From JBEIGE01 sp040382055 (GTDB lineage Bacteria > Pseudomonadota > Gammaproteobacteria > Burkholderiales > Burkholderiaceae_C): 64,000 nucleotides of DNA. The stretch lies in the NCBI GenBank assembly GCA_040382055.1, contig JBEIGE010000006.1, positions 1 to 64,000 of the forward strand, written 5' to 3'. The position numbers and the translations under genes are program-made. A model generated the notes under the pieces. It did not search any database. It had not been told where the DNA came from and saw only the letters and a list, made by a program, of their open reading frames with translations. Position 1 is the stretch's first letter. Each line of letters starts with the position of its first letter. This document shows positions 22,711 to 31,194 of the stretch, piece after piece.

Positions 22711-24453
22711 ATGGACACACTGATCGAACACAAAGACGGCATGCACATTGAATGGGATGTGCCAATTCGACTGCCTGACGGTATTACGTTGCGGGCCGAT
22801 ATATTCCGCCCGGTCGGTTCTGGTCGTTTTCCCGCGATTCTTACCTATGGTCCTTATGCCAAGGGGTTGCCATTTCAGGTGGGCTACAAAACGGCTTGGT
22901 CACGCATGATCGCAGGCTATCCAGAGGTGGCTCAAGGTACGAGCAACAAATACCAAAGCTGGGAATTGGTTGACCCCGAGAAGTGGGTTCCCGACGGTTA
23001 CGCCTGTGTGCGCATCGACTCCCGTGGATCGGGTAATTCTGAAGGTTTCCTTGATGTCTGGTCAGCGCTCGAAGCACAGGATCAATATGATTGCATTGAA
23101 TGGACCGCGGCTCAAAGTTGGTGCAATGGCAAAGTTGGTTTGAACGGCATTTCCTACTATGCGATGAACCAGTGGCAAACAGCAGCATTGCAACCGCCAC
23201 ATTTGACGGCCATGTGCGCATGGGAAGGAGCCTCAGACTATTACCGGGAACTTTGCCGTCATGGAGGCATTCTGAGCGACTTCTTGGACGGCTGGTACCT
23301 TCGACAAGTCAAGTCAGTGCAGTATGGGGTAGGCTCTCGCGCCCAAATCAATCCGAACAATGGGCGCTCAGTGGCCGGTGACGTCACCCTCAGCGAAGGG
23401 GACTTGGCCAAGAACCGGGCTGAGACGCATTTGGATGCACAAAACCACGAATGGCTGGACGACTTTTACAAGCCGCGGATACCGGATTACAGCAAAATCA
23501 AAACGCCTTTGCTTTCTGCTGGCAATTGGGGCGGTATCGGCTTGCATCCCAGAGGTAATTTTGAAGGATTCCTGCAATCAGCATCTGATCAAAAATGGCT
23601 AGAGGTTCACGGCGACACTCACTTTTCGCATTTTTACTCCAATTACGGCCTGGCTCTCCAAAAGAAATTCTTCGGGTATTTTCTTCAAGGCAAAGACACC
23701 GGATGGCAGCAGATGCCCAAGGTTCAACTCAATATCCGCCATCCTGGTGAGAAATTTGTCTTGCGCGGTGAGAACGAGTGGCCATTGGCACGCACACAAT
23801 GGACTGTCTTTTACCTTCAGCCTGACGGTTGTACCTTATCCACCGATTTACCCCGAACCACCCAGGCCATCTCATATCACACCCGCTCAGATGGATTGAG
23901 TTTTTCTACAGGCCCATTGCCTGAAGCTATGGAGATTACAGGCCCTCTCGCTGCAAAGCTGCTTGTATCCTCGGAGACTGCGGATGCGGACGTTTTCCTG
24001 GCTTTGCGAGTTTTTGATGGCTCGGGTAAAGAGGTTTCTTTCATCGGATCCAATGACCCACGAACACCGGTCGCCCTGGGGTGGCTGCGTGCTTCCCATC
24101 GGAAAACAGATGTAGCCAAATCTTTGCCTTACAGGCCCTGGCATACACATGATGAAAAGCAACCCTTGATACCCGGTAAAGCCGTGCAGATGGACATCGA
24201 AATTTGGCCTACCAGTATCGTTATTCCTGCAGGCTATTCCATGGTACTAAACGTAAGAGGCAAGGATTACCGTTACGACGACACAGGCGTTATCCTGCCA
24301 TTTGATACCCAGGTCATGTATGGCGTAGGGCCCTTTACCCATGAAAACCCCATCGATCGTCCGGCAGAAATTTTTCATACCACCAATGCTTTGCACTGGG
24401 AGCCAGAGCATCCACCTCAGGTGTTATTGCCAATAATTCCTGCTCTGAAATAA
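22711..24453 (+). CDS. CocE/NonD-family serine hydrolase, copy 2
   Basis: 580 residues with the same architecture as copy 1: nucleophile elbow GISYYA in GLNGISYYAMNQW (about 147-159), DTHFSHFY with the probable catalytic His, and a C-terminal jelly-roll ending in the GVGPFTHENPIDRPAEIF region. Long shared stretches (for instance NGKVGLNGISYY and the HGGILSDF segment) show duplication and divergence. Two paralogues back to back suggest related but different ester or amide substrates. It is followed by a perfect hairpin that includes its own stop codon and is convergent with the flavin monooxygenase gene. Confidence 0.92.
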   Translation: MDTLIEHKDGMHIEWDVPIRLPDGITLRADIFRPVGSGRFPAILTYGPYAKGLPFQVGYKTAWSRMIAGYPEVAQGTSNKYQSWELVDPEKWVPDGYACVRIDSRGSGNSEGFLDVWSALEAQDQYDCIEWTAAQSWCNGKVGLNGISYYAMNQWQTAALQPPHLTAMCAWEGASDYYRELCRHGGILSDFLDGWYLRQVKSVQYGVGSRAQINPNNGRSVAGDVTLSEGDLAKNRAETHLDAQNHEWLDDFYKPRIPDYSKIKTPLLSAGNWGGIGLHPRGNFEGFLQSASDQKWLEVHGDTHFSHFYSNYGLALQKKFFGYFLQGKDTGWQQMPKVQLNIRHPGEKFVLRGENEWPLARTQWTVFYLQPDGCTLSTDLPRTTQAISYHTRSDGLSFSTGPLPEAMEITGPLAAKLLVSSETADADVFLALRVFDGSGKEVSFIGSNDPRTPVALGWLRASHRKTDVAKSLPYRPWHTHDEKQPLIPGKAVQMDIEIWPTSIVIPAGYSMVLNVRGKDYRYDDTGVILPFDTQVMYGVGPFTHENPIDRPAEIFHTTNALHWEPEHPPQVLLPIIPALK

Positions 24454-24486
24454 CCGGTCTCAAACCGGGCTTGAGACCGGTTATTT
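24448..24486. terminator. Bidirectional terminator with a 16-bp perfect stem
   Basis: A 16-base arm at 24448-24463 (AAATAACCGGTCTCAA) pairs perfectly with 24471-24486 around a seven-base loop. The A-run and T-run at the stem ends serve both directions. The left arm contains the TAA stop of the CocE copy 2 gene (24451-24453), and the right arm ends eight bases before the stop of the convergent monooxygenase gene. Confidence 0.92.
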
Positions 24487-24494
24487 GGTAGTTC

Positions 24495-25637
24495 TCAGGC
24501 CGCTTCTTTTTCAAGACCCGCGTCGACATTGATAGAAGAGCCCAGGCCCAGACCCTGGTTCACGCGCGGCATCACTTCCTGGGCCATGAGTTCCATTGAA
24601 CGGTGTCCTAGTTGGGGGTCGACCAGATCCATACCTGCATAAACGATTTCCCCGAAAGGACCAACCCTCTCGCGCAAAGCCAAGATCTTGTCGACCACTT
24701 CGCTCACGGTACCTGTAATGACCAGCTCATCGAGCAATCGGTCCAGCGTGACCTTGCTGTCGTCTTCGTCCATGTGCTTTTTGAAGATGACATGTCGTTT
24801 CGAGATCATCATCTTGGTCAGCATCTGGCGGTAGTAGTACCTGTATGGGCTGTTGGCATCAGAGCGACCATAGCGGTTGGCTGTAGCCGTATCGTCACTG
24901 ACAAAAATGGTTCGGGCCACACGCCAGTCGGCCGGGTCGGCTAACTCGTTGACCATGGTTTTACCTTCGCAGTAATTATCCCAGTGGCTGTTGAGCCAGT
25001 GGTCCATCAGGAAGTTGGCAGACATGGGGTGGAAGTTTCGCTTGCCCATCGCAATGACGCCTTTTGAAAAGGGTGCTACGACGGTTCCGACAATTTCAGG
25101 CAGCGGCTTCTGATAAGGCTTCATCAATTCGCCACGTCCGATCTCCGGCAGTGCGGTTACCTGTGTGGAGACCTTGAAGCGGTTGTCAGGGAAGTCAATG
25201 TTGTAAGGTGGCTCACGTTGCCAGATGGCCAGGATCACATCAATGGCTTCAGCAAACATCTTGTTGCGATCCTGGTCGAGGATACCCAAGGCTTCAGCGT
25301 CTGATGCCAGTGCGCCCGGGCTGATGCCGAAAATAAAGCGACCTTTAGCCAGGTGGTCGAACATGGCGGCCTGGGATGCAATCAGCGTCGGGTGCGCGTG
25401 CGACAAGTTGGATGTGCCGCTGCCTAGTTTGATGGTTTTTGTTTCCGGGATCAAGGTGGCCAGGAACAGCAGGCTGTTGGTGACGTTCTCTGCTTTGTCC
25501 GTCAGATGCTCGCCAACAAATGCATCGTAAAAACCCAGTTTGTCAGCGAGGATGATGGTCTGCCTGTCTTCATGCAAGGTTTCGGTGGTATCCCTTTCAA
25601 AGGGATGCAAGGGCATGGTGAAGTAGCCTAAGCGCAT
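24495..25637 (-). CDS. LLM-class flavin-dependent monooxygenase
   Basis: 380 residues of the bacterial-luciferase-like TIM-barrel family: N-terminal LGYFTMPLHPF, AFVGEHLTDKAE (the substrate/FMN-binding EH), LGSGTSNLSHAHPTLIASQAAMFDHLAKGRFIFGISPG, and GTVSEVVDKI near the C-terminus. It uses reduced FMN and O2 to oxidise an organic substrate; a separate flavin reductase would be needed and is not seen here. The Bug receptor gene lies 30 bases upstream on the same strand, so uptake and oxidation are probably coregulated through the inverted repeat at 26706. Confidence 0.9.
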   Translation of the reverse strand: MRLGYFTMPLHPFERDTTETLHEDRQTIILADKLGFYDAFVGEHLTDKAENVTNSLLFLATLIPETKTIKLGSGTSNLSHAHPTLIASQAAMFDHLAKGRFIFGISPGALASDAEALGILDQDRNKMFAEAIDVILAIWQREPPYNIDFPDNRFKVSTQVTALPEIGRGELMKPYQKPLPEIVGTVVAPFSKGVIAMGKRNFHPMSANFLMDHWLNSHWDNYCEGKTMVNELADPADWRVARTIFVSDDTATANRYGRSDANSPYRYYYRQMLTKMMISKRHVIFKKHMDEDDSKVTLDRLLDELVITGTVSEVVDKILALRERVGPFGEIVYAGMDLVDPQLGHRSMELMAQEVMPRVNQGLGLGSSINVDAGLEKEAA

Positions 25638-25667
25638 GGTGGGATCCTGGTGATTATTATGAAAAAA

Positions 25668-26636
25668 CTACTCGGGTTTGATACCGGCATCTTTGATGAC
25701 CTGGGCCCAGCGCGTAATTTCACTTTGAATGAAGCGCGGGTAATCGGCCTTGGATACCCTGGATGGTTCCAGACCCAATTGCGCCAGACGTGTCAGGAAG
25801 CCCTCGTCCTTAAGAGCTGAGCTGATGCTTCCCTCAAGCTTACGCACCACATCAGGCGGTGTGCCTGCCGGTGCGGCCAACCCCAGGAAGAAGCCTAGCT
25901 CATAGCCGGGATAGGTTTCGCCAATCGCAGGAACATTGGGCCAAGGCTTGAAACGGGTGGCTCCGGTCACGCCAATAGCGGTGGACTTGGGATTGTCAAT
26001 GTGGGCCATGGCCGGCAGGTATTCAAGGAACAATACTTGCAGCTGGCCACCGTAAAAGTCTTGCAAGGCGGAGCCGATGCTTTTGTAGGGCACACCGGTC
26101 ATAGGCGCACCGGTCCTGACCTGAAACAACTCGGCGGTCATTTGAGAGGCCGAGTTGTAGTGACCAAAAAACACTTTGCCCGGGTTGGCTTTGGCATAAG
26201 CGGTCAGCTCGGCGGGTGTCCGGATTCCCGAGTCTTTGCTGACCATGGCAACCGAAGCTGCCGTTCCAAACTGTCCCAGGTGTTCAAAGTCTTTCAGGGG
26301 CTCGTAGGGTACTTTTTTGTACAGGCTCAGGTTGGCTGCCAGCGTGGTGTTGGTGGTCAGCAGCAGTGTGTAGCCATCGGCAGGAGCATTCTTGACCGCT
26401 TCAGTGCCCAGGATGCCGTTGGCTCCGGCTCTATTTTCAATCACCACGCTTTGCTTGAGCTGTGCCTCTAGGTACTGACCAAAAGCCCTGGCCGTGATAT
26501 CTCCTGAACCACCTGGGCCAAAAGGTACCACGATCTTGATTGGTTTAATGGGAAAGTTCTGGGCCATGGCAAAGCAAGCACAGAAACTCAAGGGCGCCAT
26601 CACACCCCACTTTAAAAGTTGGACAAACCTCTTCAT
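25668..26636 (-). CDS. Bug-family (TctC-like) periplasmic solute receptor
   Basis: 322 residues with a signal peptide (about 1-25, ending AMA-Q). It has the tripartite-tricarboxylate receptor motifs IKIVVPFGPGGSGDITAR, VVIENRAGANGILG and VPYKSIGSALQDFYGGQ. Bug proteins bind carboxylates and other small ligands. No tctA/tctB membrane genes are in the window, so it is an orphan receptor that must use a permease elsewhere or act in sensing. The start ATG follows a GGAGA site. It heads the operon with the flavin monooxygenase. Confidence 0.93.
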   Translation of the reverse strand: MKRFVQLLKWGVMAPLSFCACFAMAQNFPIKPIKIVVPFGPGGSGDITARAFGQYLEAQLKQSVVIENRAGANGILGTEAVKNAPADGYTLLLTTNTTLAANLSLYKKVPYEPLKDFEHLGQFGTAASVAMVSKDSGIRTPAELTAYAKANPGKVFFGHYNSASQMTAELFQVRTGAPMTGVPYKSIGSALQDFYGGQLQVLFLEYLPAMAHIDNPKSTAIGVTGATRFKPWPNVPAIGETYPGYELGFFLGLAAPAGTPPDVVRKLEGSISSALKDEGFLTRLAQLGLEPSRVSKADYPRFIQSEITRWAQVIKDAGIKPE

Positions 26637-26705
26637 TCAAAGTCTCCAAAATTATTCAACGTGTCTTCATTTTAGGATTGAGTCCTGCGTCTGCCGATCT
26701 CGGGA

Positions 26706-26720
26706 TTCCAACAGACGGAA
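26706..26720. promoter_or_regulatory. Candidate IclR operator, copy 1 (TTCCA-N5-CGGAA)
   Basis: TTCCA (26706-26710), five bases, CGGAA (26716-26720), inside a slightly longer ATTCC-N7-GGAAT palindrome. It is 70 bases upstream of the Bug/monooxygenase operon start and 63 bases past the end of iclR. The same half-sites with the same spacing recur at 27693-27707. Confidence 0.6.
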
Positions 26721-26782
26721 TTTGGTCTCAGGGTTATCCCGTGACCCGATAGACCAATGGAGACTGGTGCCATCTATGACGA

Positions 26783-27628
26783 TCAAAAAGTGACTCTAGG
26801 CAGCTGTTGTGGGTCCTTGATGGCTCTGCGCCAGGTCTCGACCTGGGAGGGGTTCGTACGCGTAAGTTCGTATTGGGCAGACATGATTTCGGCTTCCTGT
26901 TTCAGGGTCGCAGCCAGCCCGTTGAGGTAATTGCCTTTCATTCGGTCGAGTGTGGATACGACGCACAACGAAGCAATCGGATAGCGGCGTCTGTCAAAGA
27001 TAGGTACGGAAATGCCTGAGATCCCCCGGGCTGATCGGGTTTTGGTCAGGGCGTATCCGTTTTTTCGGGTCTTCTGAATGCTACCAGCCATCTTGCTGAA
27101 AGCCTTGACCTCGCCGCTGCGAAGTCGATTGAATGTCATGATGTCTGATATTTCGCCATCGGGCAGATAGGCCAGAATGGCCAGGCTGAACGAGCCAATA
27201 CCCAAGGGCCATCGGTCGTTTACCTGCAGGATTTCAGCATTTTTCGGCAAGTGGCCCTCGCGCTTGTCCAGGCACATGGCGTCGTAGCCACAGCGGATAC
27301 CAAGATATACCGTCTCGCCGGTGGTCTGAGCCAGTCTTTCAAAAGAAGCCTGAGCAATGGTTTTAATGTCGAACACATCTATCACTGACATGCCAAATGC
27401 ATAGATAGCAGGCCCTAGGCGGTAGTTGCGTGTGCCCCAGGGTCGCTCGACGATTTGCTCCTCGAGCAGGGCCGACAAAATGCGGTGTACGGTCGGCTTG
27501 GGTAACCGGGTGAGCGTACTGATTTGCATGAGTGTCGCACCTTGGGAGCCAAAGGTCGACAGGGTTCGCAGTAACTGTGCTGCCCGGGTAATGCTTTGTG
27601 ATCCTTCGCTTTTAAGTGAACTTGTCAT
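26783..27628 (-). CDS. IclR-family transcriptional regulator
   Basis: 281 residues: an N-terminal winged helix-turn-helix (about 12-75; MQISTLTRLPKPTVHRILSAL is the recognition region) and a C-terminal effector-binding domain (about 90-260; ETVYLGIRCGYDAMCLDKREG, and GISGISVPIFDR). The family controls catabolic operons in response to small acids. It is divergent from the Bug/PuuE-like/amidase operon and lies upstream of the Bug/monooxygenase operon. Matching inverted repeats occur on both sides, so it likely regulates both operons and itself. The last 20 residues extend beyond the domain. Confidence 0.93.
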   Translation of the reverse strand: MTSSLKSEGSQSITRAAQLLRTLSTFGSQGATLMQISTLTRLPKPTVHRILSALLEEQIVERPWGTRNYRLGPAIYAFGMSVIDVFDIKTIAQASFERLAQTTGETVYLGIRCGYDAMCLDKREGHLPKNAEILQVNDRWPLGIGSFSLAILAYLPDGEISDIMTFNRLRSGEVKAFSKMAGSIQKTRKNGYALTKTRSARGISGISVPIFDRRRYPIASLCVVSTLDRMKGNYLNGLAATLKQEAEIMSAQYELTRTNPSQVETWRRAIKDPQQLPRVTF

Positions 27629-27692
27629 GGGTACGGGAGGGTCGGGATTTCGCGGGAGCTGAAAGTGGTGATCATGCTGATCTTACAAAATA

Positions 27693-27707
27693 TTCCACGA
27701 TTCGGAA
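27693..27707. promoter_or_regulatory. Candidate IclR operator, copy 2 (TTCCA-N5-CGGAA)
   Basis: TTCCA (27693-27697), five bases, CGGAA (27703-27707), extended to an AATATTCC-N7-GGAATATT palindrome at 27689-27711. It sits 64 bases upstream of iclR and 157 bases upstream of the divergent Bug gene. Half-sites and spacing are identical to the copy at 26706-26720. Confidence 0.7.
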
Positions 27708-27793
27708 TATTGCTACTGACCCTGTCTGGCCTTCTTGGTCGAGACCGTTTCCTGATTGCCAAGTCAAAATCCAGCGTGCATACTGATTCAGGA

Positions 27794-27810
27794 AAATTCG
27801 TAGCGAATTT
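27794..27810. promoter_or_regulatory. Second inverted repeat in the iclR-Bug intergenic region
   Basis: AAATTCG-TAG-CGAATTT is a perfect seven-base inverted repeat, 54 bases before the Bug start. It differs in sequence from the two TTCCA repeats, so it may bind another factor or form a hairpin in the leader. Confidence 0.4.
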
Positions 27811-27864
27811 CTTTCGATTCCATATTAGAAGACTCCATGACGAGACAACGAAGGGCTAAATCAC

Positions 27865-28848
27865 ATGAAGGTATCTAAGCGAAAATTTCTGGCTTGCCTG
27901 GGTTTTGGCCTGCTTGCCACTGGTGCAACGTTATCGGTTCAGGCGCAAAGCTATCCTCAGCGCCCGATCAAAGCCATCGTCCCTTATGCCGCTGGCGGCT
28001 TCTCGGATCAGGCTAGCCGTATCATTGCAGAGGCTATGTCCAGAAACCTCGGTCAGCCCATCGTGGTTGAAAACCGCGCGGGCGGTGGGGGCCGGATAGG
28101 CAGTGAAGCGGTCAGCAAAATGACCCCTGACGGTTATCAGCTGCTCATGACCACTAACGGGACCAAGACCTACATGGCAGTGGTTGAAAAGTCCTTGTCC
28201 TATGACCCGGTTAACGATTTCACGCCGATCTCATTGGTAGGCAAGTACGGCTTGTTGATGGTCGTAAATCCATCGGTTCCTGCCAAGACGCTGCCGGAAT
28301 TTCTTGCTTACGCCCGAGATGTCAAAAATAAAGGGAAGATCAATTACGCCACTTCGGGGATGGGCAGTGGCCTTCATTTCGCTGGCGAATTGTTCAATGC
28401 CATGGGGAAAACCGATATGGTGCATGTGCCCTACAAAGGCTCGGGACCGGGTATGCTGGACGTTCTTGCGGGAGTTTGTCAAGTGATTTTTGATGGTGCA
28501 GCGAAGCCTCAAATCGATGCGGGCAAAGTCCGCTTGTTGGGCACCACAAGCTCCGTGCGTGATCCGCGTTACCCGGATATACCCACCCTCAGCGAAGGAG
28601 GATTGACTGGTTACGATCTGACGTACTGGGTGGGAATTTTTGCCCCCAAAGGATTGCCTACCGAAATTCAGGCGCGTCTGAATGCCTCAGTCAGAGCCGC
28701 ACTTGCCGAACCTGATGTACAACGTAAGCTCAATGGCATGGGCATGACTTTAGAAGGAAGTACGCCCGAGCAAATGGTTCAGGAAATTCGTACTGAGACT
28801 GCTAAGTTGCGTCAGATCGCAGCCTCGATTCCAGGCGGGGTGAACTGA
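27865..28848 (+). CDS. Bug-family periplasmic solute receptor
   Basis: 327 residues with a signal peptide (about 1-28, KRKFLACLGFGLLATGATLSVQAQ). Receptor motifs are IKAIVPYAAGGFSDQASR, IVVENRAGGGGRIGSEAV, NYATSGMGSGLHFAGELF and VPYKGSGPGMLDVLAG. An orphan receptor without TctAB in the window. It is the first gene of a plus-strand operon, divergent from iclR, and its stop overlaps the next start (TGATG), so it is translationally linked to a PuuE-like hydrolase. The ligand is probably the substrate of that enzyme. Confidence 0.93.
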   Translation: MKVSKRKFLACLGFGLLATGATLSVQAQSYPQRPIKAIVPYAAGGFSDQASRIIAEAMSRNLGQPIVVENRAGGGGRIGSEAVSKMTPDGYQLLMTTNGTKTYMAVVEKSLSYDPVNDFTPISLVGKYGLLMVVNPSVPAKTLPEFLAYARDVKNKGKINYATSGMGSGLHFAGELFNAMGKTDMVHVPYKGSGPGMLDVLAGVCQVIFDGAAKPQIDAGKVRLLGTTSSVRDPRYPDIPTLSEGGLTGYDLTYWVGIFAPKGLPTEIQARLNASVRAALAEPDVQRKLNGMGMTLEGSTPEQMVQEIRTETAKLRQIAASIPGGVN

Positions 28849-29780
28849 TGAATCTCGATTTGAATAACGGGGTCTTGCGCCCTCAGGATCGCTTGCCGTT
28901 TTCGGCTATCGTGAACCGACCACGATTACAACTGCCTGAGGGTGTTCGCTTGGTGGTCTGGCCTGTGGTGAATATCGAAGAGTGGGATATCTCCCGGCCA
29001 ATGCCGCGAATGGTGTCGCCGCCTCCCGGTGGACAGGCACCGGTGCCTGACGTGCCCAATTGGACTTGGCACGAATACGGCATGCGCGTTGGCGTGTGGC
29101 GGCTCATGGACGCGTTCAGGAACGTGGGTGTTCGCCCGACTCTTTCCATCAATGCGAAAGTCTGTGAAACCCGGCCGCAGGTGACTCAGGCCGCGCTCGA
29201 TGCAGGTTGGGAGTTTATGGCGCACTGCTATGAGCAAATCCCGATTCAGAAAATCCCAGATGAGCGGGACATGATGGCCCACACGCTGGATGTGCTGACC
29301 CGTTTTACGGGTGTGCGTCCTGAAGGCTGGCTCGGCCCAGGCCGAAGCCAGACGCTGGAGACCCCCGACCTGATCAGAGAGCTGGGGATGAAATGGTTCG
29401 GTGACTGGGTGCTTGATGATCAACCGCAATACGTTCAGACCAAGCATGGCCCATTGGTTTCAGTGCCATACACCATCGAGCTCAACGATATCAACATCAT
29501 GCTGACTTCGCACGAGCGCTCGGACGCGATGCTGCTGCGCACGAAAGATGCTTTTGACCGGTTATATGCAGAGTCTGAAAGTGGTGCCCGCATCATGGCT
29601 TTTGGAGTGCACCCCTATATCTCGGGGGCTTCGCACCGAATCCGTTATTTTGAAATGATGCTGGAGTTTTTAGCCAGCCAGCCAGGCGTTGTGTTCTGGA
29701 ACGGCTCGGAAATCAGCAACTGGTTTCAAGAAGCCAATCCGCTGACCACACCTTGCCATGCCCCATCAAAGTTATCCTGA
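28848..29780 (+). CDS. Polysaccharide deacetylase-fold hydrolase, PuuE allantoinase-like
   Basis: 310 residues, nearly the length of Pseudomonas PuuE (about 308). Shared landmarks are a VNIEEW strand where PuuE has NYEEG, YGMRVGVWRLMDAF, AGWEFMAHCYEQ where PuuE has SHGY, TGVRPEGWLGPG, SVPYTIELND, and AFGVHPYISG. PuuE opens the hydantoin ring of allantoin. This relative probably hydrolyses a cyclic amide, ureide or N-acyl group; allantoin itself is not supported by any other purine gene here. It is coupled to the Bug gene before it and overlaps or abuts the amidase after it. Confidence 0.8.
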   Translation: MNLDLNNGVLRPQDRLPFSAIVNRPRLQLPEGVRLVVWPVVNIEEWDISRPMPRMVSPPPGGQAPVPDVPNWTWHEYGMRVGVWRLMDAFRNVGVRPTLSINAKVCETRPQVTQAALDAGWEFMAHCYEQIPIQKIPDERDMMAHTLDVLTRFTGVRPEGWLGPGRSQTLETPDLIRELGMKWFGDWVLDDQPQYVQTKHGPLVSVPYTIELNDINIMLTSHERSDAMLLRTKDAFDRLYAESESGARIMAFGVHPYISGASHRIRYFEMMLEFLASQPGVVFWNGSEISNWFQEANPLTTPCHAPSKLS

Positions 29781-31185
29781 GATGCCCCTTGGCGGGCAGC
29801 TTGACCTGCCGCTGCACGCGCTTTCCCTAGCACAAGCCGCATTTCAGATCAGGCAACAGATGATTACGCCGGTGCAACTGGTGGAGTCTCTTATTGAGCG
29901 GATTGAGAGGCTTGACGAGCAGACGCATGCATTTGTAACGCCTACCTTAGATGCGGCTCTGGATGAAGCGCATCAGTCCACACGCGAGCTAAAGCAAGGA
30001 CAATACCGAGGACTTTTGCACGGCGTACCGGTCGCACACAAGGATGTATTCCTTACTCAAGGCGTACGAACCAGCGCGCATTCGCGGCACCTCCAAGATT
30101 GGATGCCTGAAGTCAGCGCCACACTGGTGACAGGTCTGGCGCGTCTGGGCGCAATCAGTCTGGGTAAGTTGGCTTGCCATGAGTTTGCCTTTGGTTCGCC
30201 CGCTCCCGATGACGTGTTTTTACCCGCGCGCAATCCTTGGAATCTAACGCATATGCCAGGCAGTTCCAGCAGTGGCTCAGGTGCAGCCGTTGCCGCAGGG
30301 TTTTGTCTTGCAGCCACGGGTACCGACACCGGCGGCTCAATCCGGCATCCTGCAGCTGCCTGTGGTTTGGTAGGCCTGAAACCTTCACGCCATACCTACC
30401 CCTTGTCGGGCGTTATTCCCTTGGCGCCCTCGCTAGATGTAGCTGGGTTTTTGACCAAAACGGCGCTTGATCAGGCCTTCATCTGGGACGCTTGGCATGG
30501 TACCGATGTAGCAAGCCTGTGCATAGCAGATACGCAGCGATCGGTACTTAAAGGCTTGCGGATCGGAGTCCCTCAAGGGCTCTGGAAAAACCTGCAAACC
30601 GGTCAGGCTACGCACGACCCACAAATTCAGGCGTGCTTTGACTTGGCCTTGCAGATAATGCTGGCCCAAAGCGCACAGGTGGTGGCTGTGAACTTGCCGC
30701 CGCAGCACCAGGTGGTTCAGGCTGCGAACACCATTATTGCTTTCGAAGCCTTTCAACAACTTCAGCACATCTGGCGTGAACACCCAGAAAATCTGGGTCT
30801 CGGTCTGCGTCAAAAATTGGCGAACGCCGCGCTCGTTAGTCTTAACGACTACCACGCTGCCCGCGTACAGGCTGATGCGTGGCAGCATGAGATCAGCGTC
30901 TTGATGTCCGGGCAAGTTGATGTGCTGATGTGGCCGGGTCGGGAAGCCTTGCCTGAGACCTTGCAGTCCTTGATGGACAACCCTACCGCGCAACGTAGTG
31001 CATGCAATCGTTTGTTCAGTCTGACCGGACACCCTGCGTTGACTTGTCCGATGGGCGTGTCAGATGAAGGCTTGCCCATGGCTTTGCAAATAGGCTGTGC
31101 ATTAAGCAGCGAGAGTCGACTACTGCAAGTGGCCCACGCCTTTGAATCCGTTATCGCTTGGCGATTACCCGAGTTGTTGGCTTAA
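29758..31185 (+). CDS. Amidase (GatA/amidase-signature family)
   Basis: 475 residues from ATG 29758, or 467 from ATG 29782, which lies two bases after the preceding stop. The full catalytic set is present: Lys95 in VAHKDVF, the cis-Ser in GSSSSGSG (168-175) and nucleophile Ser194 in TDTGGSIR. It hydrolyses a linear amide in the cytoplasm. The position right after a ring-opening-type hydrolase suggests the order uptake, ring opening, amide cleavage. No GatB/GatC neighbours, so it is not the tRNA amidotransferase. Convergent with the next gene, with a nine-base gap. Confidence 0.92.
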   Translation: MPHQSYPEMPLGGQLDLPLHALSLAQAAFQIRQQMITPVQLVESLIERIERLDEQTHAFVTPTLDAALDEAHQSTRELKQGQYRGLLHGVPVAHKDVFLTQGVRTSAHSRHLQDWMPEVSATLVTGLARLGAISLGKLACHEFAFGSPAPDDVFLPARNPWNLTHMPGSSSSGSGAAVAAGFCLAATGTDTGGSIRHPAAACGLVGLKPSRHTYPLSGVIPLAPSLDVAGFLTKTALDQAFIWDAWHGTDVASLCIADTQRSVLKGLRIGVPQGLWKNLQTGQATHDPQIQACFDLALQIMLAQSAQVVAVNLPPQHQVVQAANTIIAFEAFQQLQHIWREHPENLGLGLRQKLANAALVSLNDYHAARVQADAWQHEISVLMSGQVDVLMWPGREALPETLQSLMDNPTAQRSACNRLFSLTGHPALTCPMGVSDEGLPMALQIGCALSSESRLLQVAHAFESVIAWRLPELLA

Positions 31186-31194
31186 GACCTGCGC

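Noticed and set aside
9693..25637. A Rut-type uracil degradation pathway (upp plus LLM monooxygenase)
   Set aside because: The flavin enzyme does not show RutA features that I can identify, and RutB-F are absent; upp is an ordinary salvage gene.
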